Positions 61,442 through 64,000 of a stretch of 64,000 nt of DNA are shown here, piece by piece (positions within the stretch are counted from its first letter, which is position 1; each line of letters starts with the position of its first letter). The notes below the pieces were generated by a model. It made no database searches. It was not told the DNA's origin and was given only the letters and a program-made list of their open reading frames with translations. The stretch is taken from NCBI GenBank assembly GCA_905183005.1, contig CAJJDO010000035.1, positions 146,338 through 210,337 on the forward strand, written 5' to 3'. The stretch comes from Paramecium pentaurelia (taxonomy: Eukaryota > Ciliophora > Oligohymenophorea > Peniculida > Parameciidae). The position numbers were made by a program, and so were the translations under genes.

Positions 61442-61664
61442 ATGTAATTTCATAATTTCCTTAAGTAATAATATATATGTGAGGTCTAGTAAAAAATAAA
61501 ATAATGGTAAAAGATTTATAAGGTTCAAAAGCAGGCTATTCTAAATAACTTACCATCTGAAGTTATGCAAGGAGTCCGAAAATTAATTAAATTAAGCTCG
61601 GTAGTTTCATAGTAAACTATTAAAACACTATGCTAGTTTTAATAATATCATTTAGTAATTTTGA
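61442..61664 (+). CDS. Possible small protein (65 aa)
   Basis: Begins MQFHNFLKQQYICEVQQ and reads QAILNNLPSEVMQGVRKL, richer in GC than its surroundings. A 25-nt GTA...TAG intron at about 61615-61639 gives a TGA at 61662-61664; without it the frame runs slightly further. Helical, no signal peptide. No family recognised. It lies between two minus-strand genes. Confidence 0.4.
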
Positions 61665-61859
61665 TATTCCGTTCATTCAACTAATGATAAATAAATTATT
61701 TAATTCTTATTAATTCAGAATTAATAAAACAAAGAATTCTTCCATGTTTGCTCATAAGTTCTGATTCCACTTATTAATAAAATTGATATTTAAAATTTAG
61801 AGATTTATTAAATTAACATGTTATTTAGAATTGAGTAATTAGTTTGTAGGATAAAAATA

Positions 61860-63572
61860 TCATAATATAATATAATAACAATTTTCAAGTAGAGTTTAAC
61901 AATAATTTAGTAATTCAAATTCTTGTGATAACTGTTCTTTAACATTTAAAAGTAAGTTTATTGATTCCTATTTATATCTGCCAATTCTCTTTATTATTTT
62001 CTTATTTCTAAATACAAGATCTGATGATAATTCCTGGTATTTTTGAGGATTTTCAAATTTTTCTGAAATTCTAATAATCATTTCTTTTTTTGAATACTTT
62101 TAAGATTGTAAATTTTGAGATGATTTAAGATTATCAATTTAATTGAGTTTGAATTCAATTTTATCTTAAAGTTGTTTCATATAAATTGAATGTTTAAAAT
62201 TAGTAAAGTTAAGGGTTTTACGATCGAATAAACAATTAACTAAAAGAGACTAACAAAATTATTCAATATAATAGAGTGAATGGAAAAGTAGATTGGATTG
62301 CTTCTGATCATTTTTCAAAAGACACTACATGCTTAGATTTGGTAATATGAGAGTGTACAAATGATTTACACCATTCTCAATTCCATATGGATAGATGACT
62401 GATTATTCTTGAATTTTTATATCTGAATTAGAATTGTAATCTGCATTTTCATAAGTCTAAACAATAATAATATTGCTAGGCTTGTTGAGTTAAAGATCAT
62501 TAAGGATTTCCATACAATTTAGAGCTTTTAGATTTATGGAAGATCGTTTAATATCTTTCATTTAATAGATAGCTGTTATAGGTAAACGGTTAATATTCAC
62601 ATACTCTGTTAATTAATTTTATAAATGTCTTGTAAGAAAGATTAATTAGAAATTCTTAGATAAAGCATAAATCAGATCTTTTAAATTTGTTAATGCATAA
62701 ATAGTAGAATTATGTATCAATTTAGAAAAATAATGATCCTTAATATTTTGATAATCTATATAGAGTTGAGATTAAATAAAGTCCTATTAAAACCCATAAT
62801 AACTAGATTCACAAAATCCTAGTAGTTCATCAAAGACAATTAAAGCAACATTACTTATTTAAGAATTTGTGATTTTTACTTATTCTAGTTGTAGTAAAAT
62901 TGTATTAATAAAGGGTTTCTTGATTTAGATATCAGGAGTTGGTTTTGATAAGGATGTAATTGGTCTAATAAACTAAGTTTTAGGGCTTTTGTTAATTTCA
63001 TAGATAGCCTTATTTTAAGATAAACTATTTTCGAGAGAAGAATTGCTTGAAATAGATGATTTAATTTTAACTTTAGATTATGTTAGTTATTTAATCCCAA
63101 TTTACTCAATATTTAATCCATTAGTATTTTATTAAGGAGAGCGATACTAAATATTTTTATTATGGGGAAAACTTCCCTTAATAATTTTACCAGGTATTTT
63201 GATACTATGTTTTTATTTTCTCATTTAATAATAATTAGCACAAGCAGGTTTAATCTAATATTTTGATAAATTAGAATCTTAGTGGATGTTATGAATGAAA
63301 CTACTAGTTACATCAATTTGATTATCTTCATTTCTAGAATCATTAGCTATGTAGGATTTGGTATTAATTTAGGGTAAAGTGATTCTTTAGTCTTCATTTG
63401 ATGAATTTAAAGTGACAAAAGGTGAATAATTCTTCTTCCAATACCCCTATATTAATGCTTTAGGAGAATAGGATGTATTGGTTTTAATCTCTCTTTATGA
63501 AATAGATTTGAGATAGTTGTCGTTGACATAGTATTATTAGATGGGGTCCAATTTAGTTAGAGCTTGAATCAT
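61860..63572 (-). CDS. Intronless 570-aa protein, possibly HAD-like, unknown
   Basis: A single open frame from MIQALTKLDP to TGA 61860-61862. The N-terminal ~190 residues are Ser/Asn/Lys-rich, probably disordered. A globular part follows: NVALIVFDELLGFCE, later FQLIFLTRH and NIIIVQTYENADYN. The order of a hydrophobic strand ending in Asp, a strand ending in Thr, and a later hydrophobic strand vaguely recalls HAD phosphatases, but the DxD motif is not intact, so catalysis is doubtful. The C-terminus is helical. No confident assignment. Confidence 0.7.
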
Positions 63573-63655
63573 AATAATTAATTTTATAATTGACCTTAAA
63601 AATAATCTGTATTGAAATGAATATTGGGTATGAATATAATGTTATATAGAATATA

Positions 63656-64000
63656 TCATAAACTAACACTTTTCAAATACATTTCTAAAACATTAGTAAA
63701 TCTAAGGAAACTAGGACAGTAAATATATTTGATATCACTTCCAAGTAATCCATCAAATTCCCACATTAATTTAAGAGAGTTCAATAAGTGTTCTTTGAAA
63801 TCAACTTTAAATTTTTGTCCATATTGATGGCTAAGAATAAATTTTATAGAATTTACAAAATATATAAGTATATATCTGATCTAGAATCTTCAGCAAAAAG
63901 GATGTCTTGTATACTTTATAATTGATTTTAATCTCGATTTGTTAAAAGAGTTTTAGTAATTAAATTATCAAATTTTTAAATTAGAAGAAACTTCTTCCAT
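63656..64000 (-). CDS. 3' part of a gene cut by the window end
   Basis: Ends at TGA 63656-63658; one intron at 63831-63856. The visible ~105 residues read LLTNRDQNQLQSIQDILFAE and HQYGQKFKVDFKEHLLNSLK, soluble and helical. Start lies beyond the window. Function unknown. Confidence 0.65.

Noticed and set aside
61515..61560. tRNA-like GGTTCAAAAG T-loop
   Set aside because: No matching acceptor or anticodon stems on either side, and it falls in a plausible coding frame.

Overview
The window reads as ciliate macronuclear DNA, most likely Paramecium. It is extremely AT-rich. Long frames appear only when TAA and TAG are read as Gln and TGA as the sole stop. Exons are joined by 20-34 nt GTA...TAG/AAG introns. 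Three genes look like trichocyst matrix protein precursors. I resolved most gene models by hand: in nearly every complete model, genomic length minus the listed introns is divisible by three and ends at TGA. No tRNA, rRNA, CRISPR or transposon was recognised.

Layout. 0-10 kb: a secreted Cys-rich gene (-), a large multi-spanning PAS protein (+), and a tandem pair of PSI-like Cys-rich secreted proteins (+). 10-16 kb: an alpha-oxoamine synthase family PLP enzyme with a TAA-encoded polyQ tail, an EGF/seven-span membrane protein (-), and a CDPK-like kinase. 15.6-23.1 kb: one very large guanylyl cyclase fused to a flippase-like P-type ATPase (-). 23-34 kb: coiled-coil proteins, a possible SAPS-type phosphatase regulator, a TEDC1-like protein, a ubiquitin hydrolase, a small membrane protein and a Myb protein. 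34.8-41 kb: PEP carboxykinase, DPH6 and a trichocyst matrix protein, with a 1,108-bp exact duplication either side of a single N at 38935 that is almost certainly an unmerged contig overlap. 41-52.5 kb: RPS19, a second and a third trichocyst gene, GSK3, a MORN protein and several unknowns. 52.6-64 kb: an intronless coiled-coil gene, threonine dehydratase, a second PAS/multi-span gene, an intronless 570-aa unknown, and a gene cut by the window end.

How the genes relate. Genes are packed on both strands with gaps of 15-600 bp and no operons. Recurring themes are signalling (cyclase, CDPK, GSK3, PAS membrane proteins), secretion (trichocyst matrix, Cys-rich proteins) and basal or ciliary structure (TEDC1-like, coiled-coil, MORN). 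The three trichocyst genes share a CGTTTTT-containing element upstream of their ATG, which suggests co-regulation. The strongest oddities are the contig artefact, the trichocyst upstream element, the degenerate ATPase half and swapped cyclase domains of the cyclase, and an in-frame TGA upstream of the SAPS-like gene.
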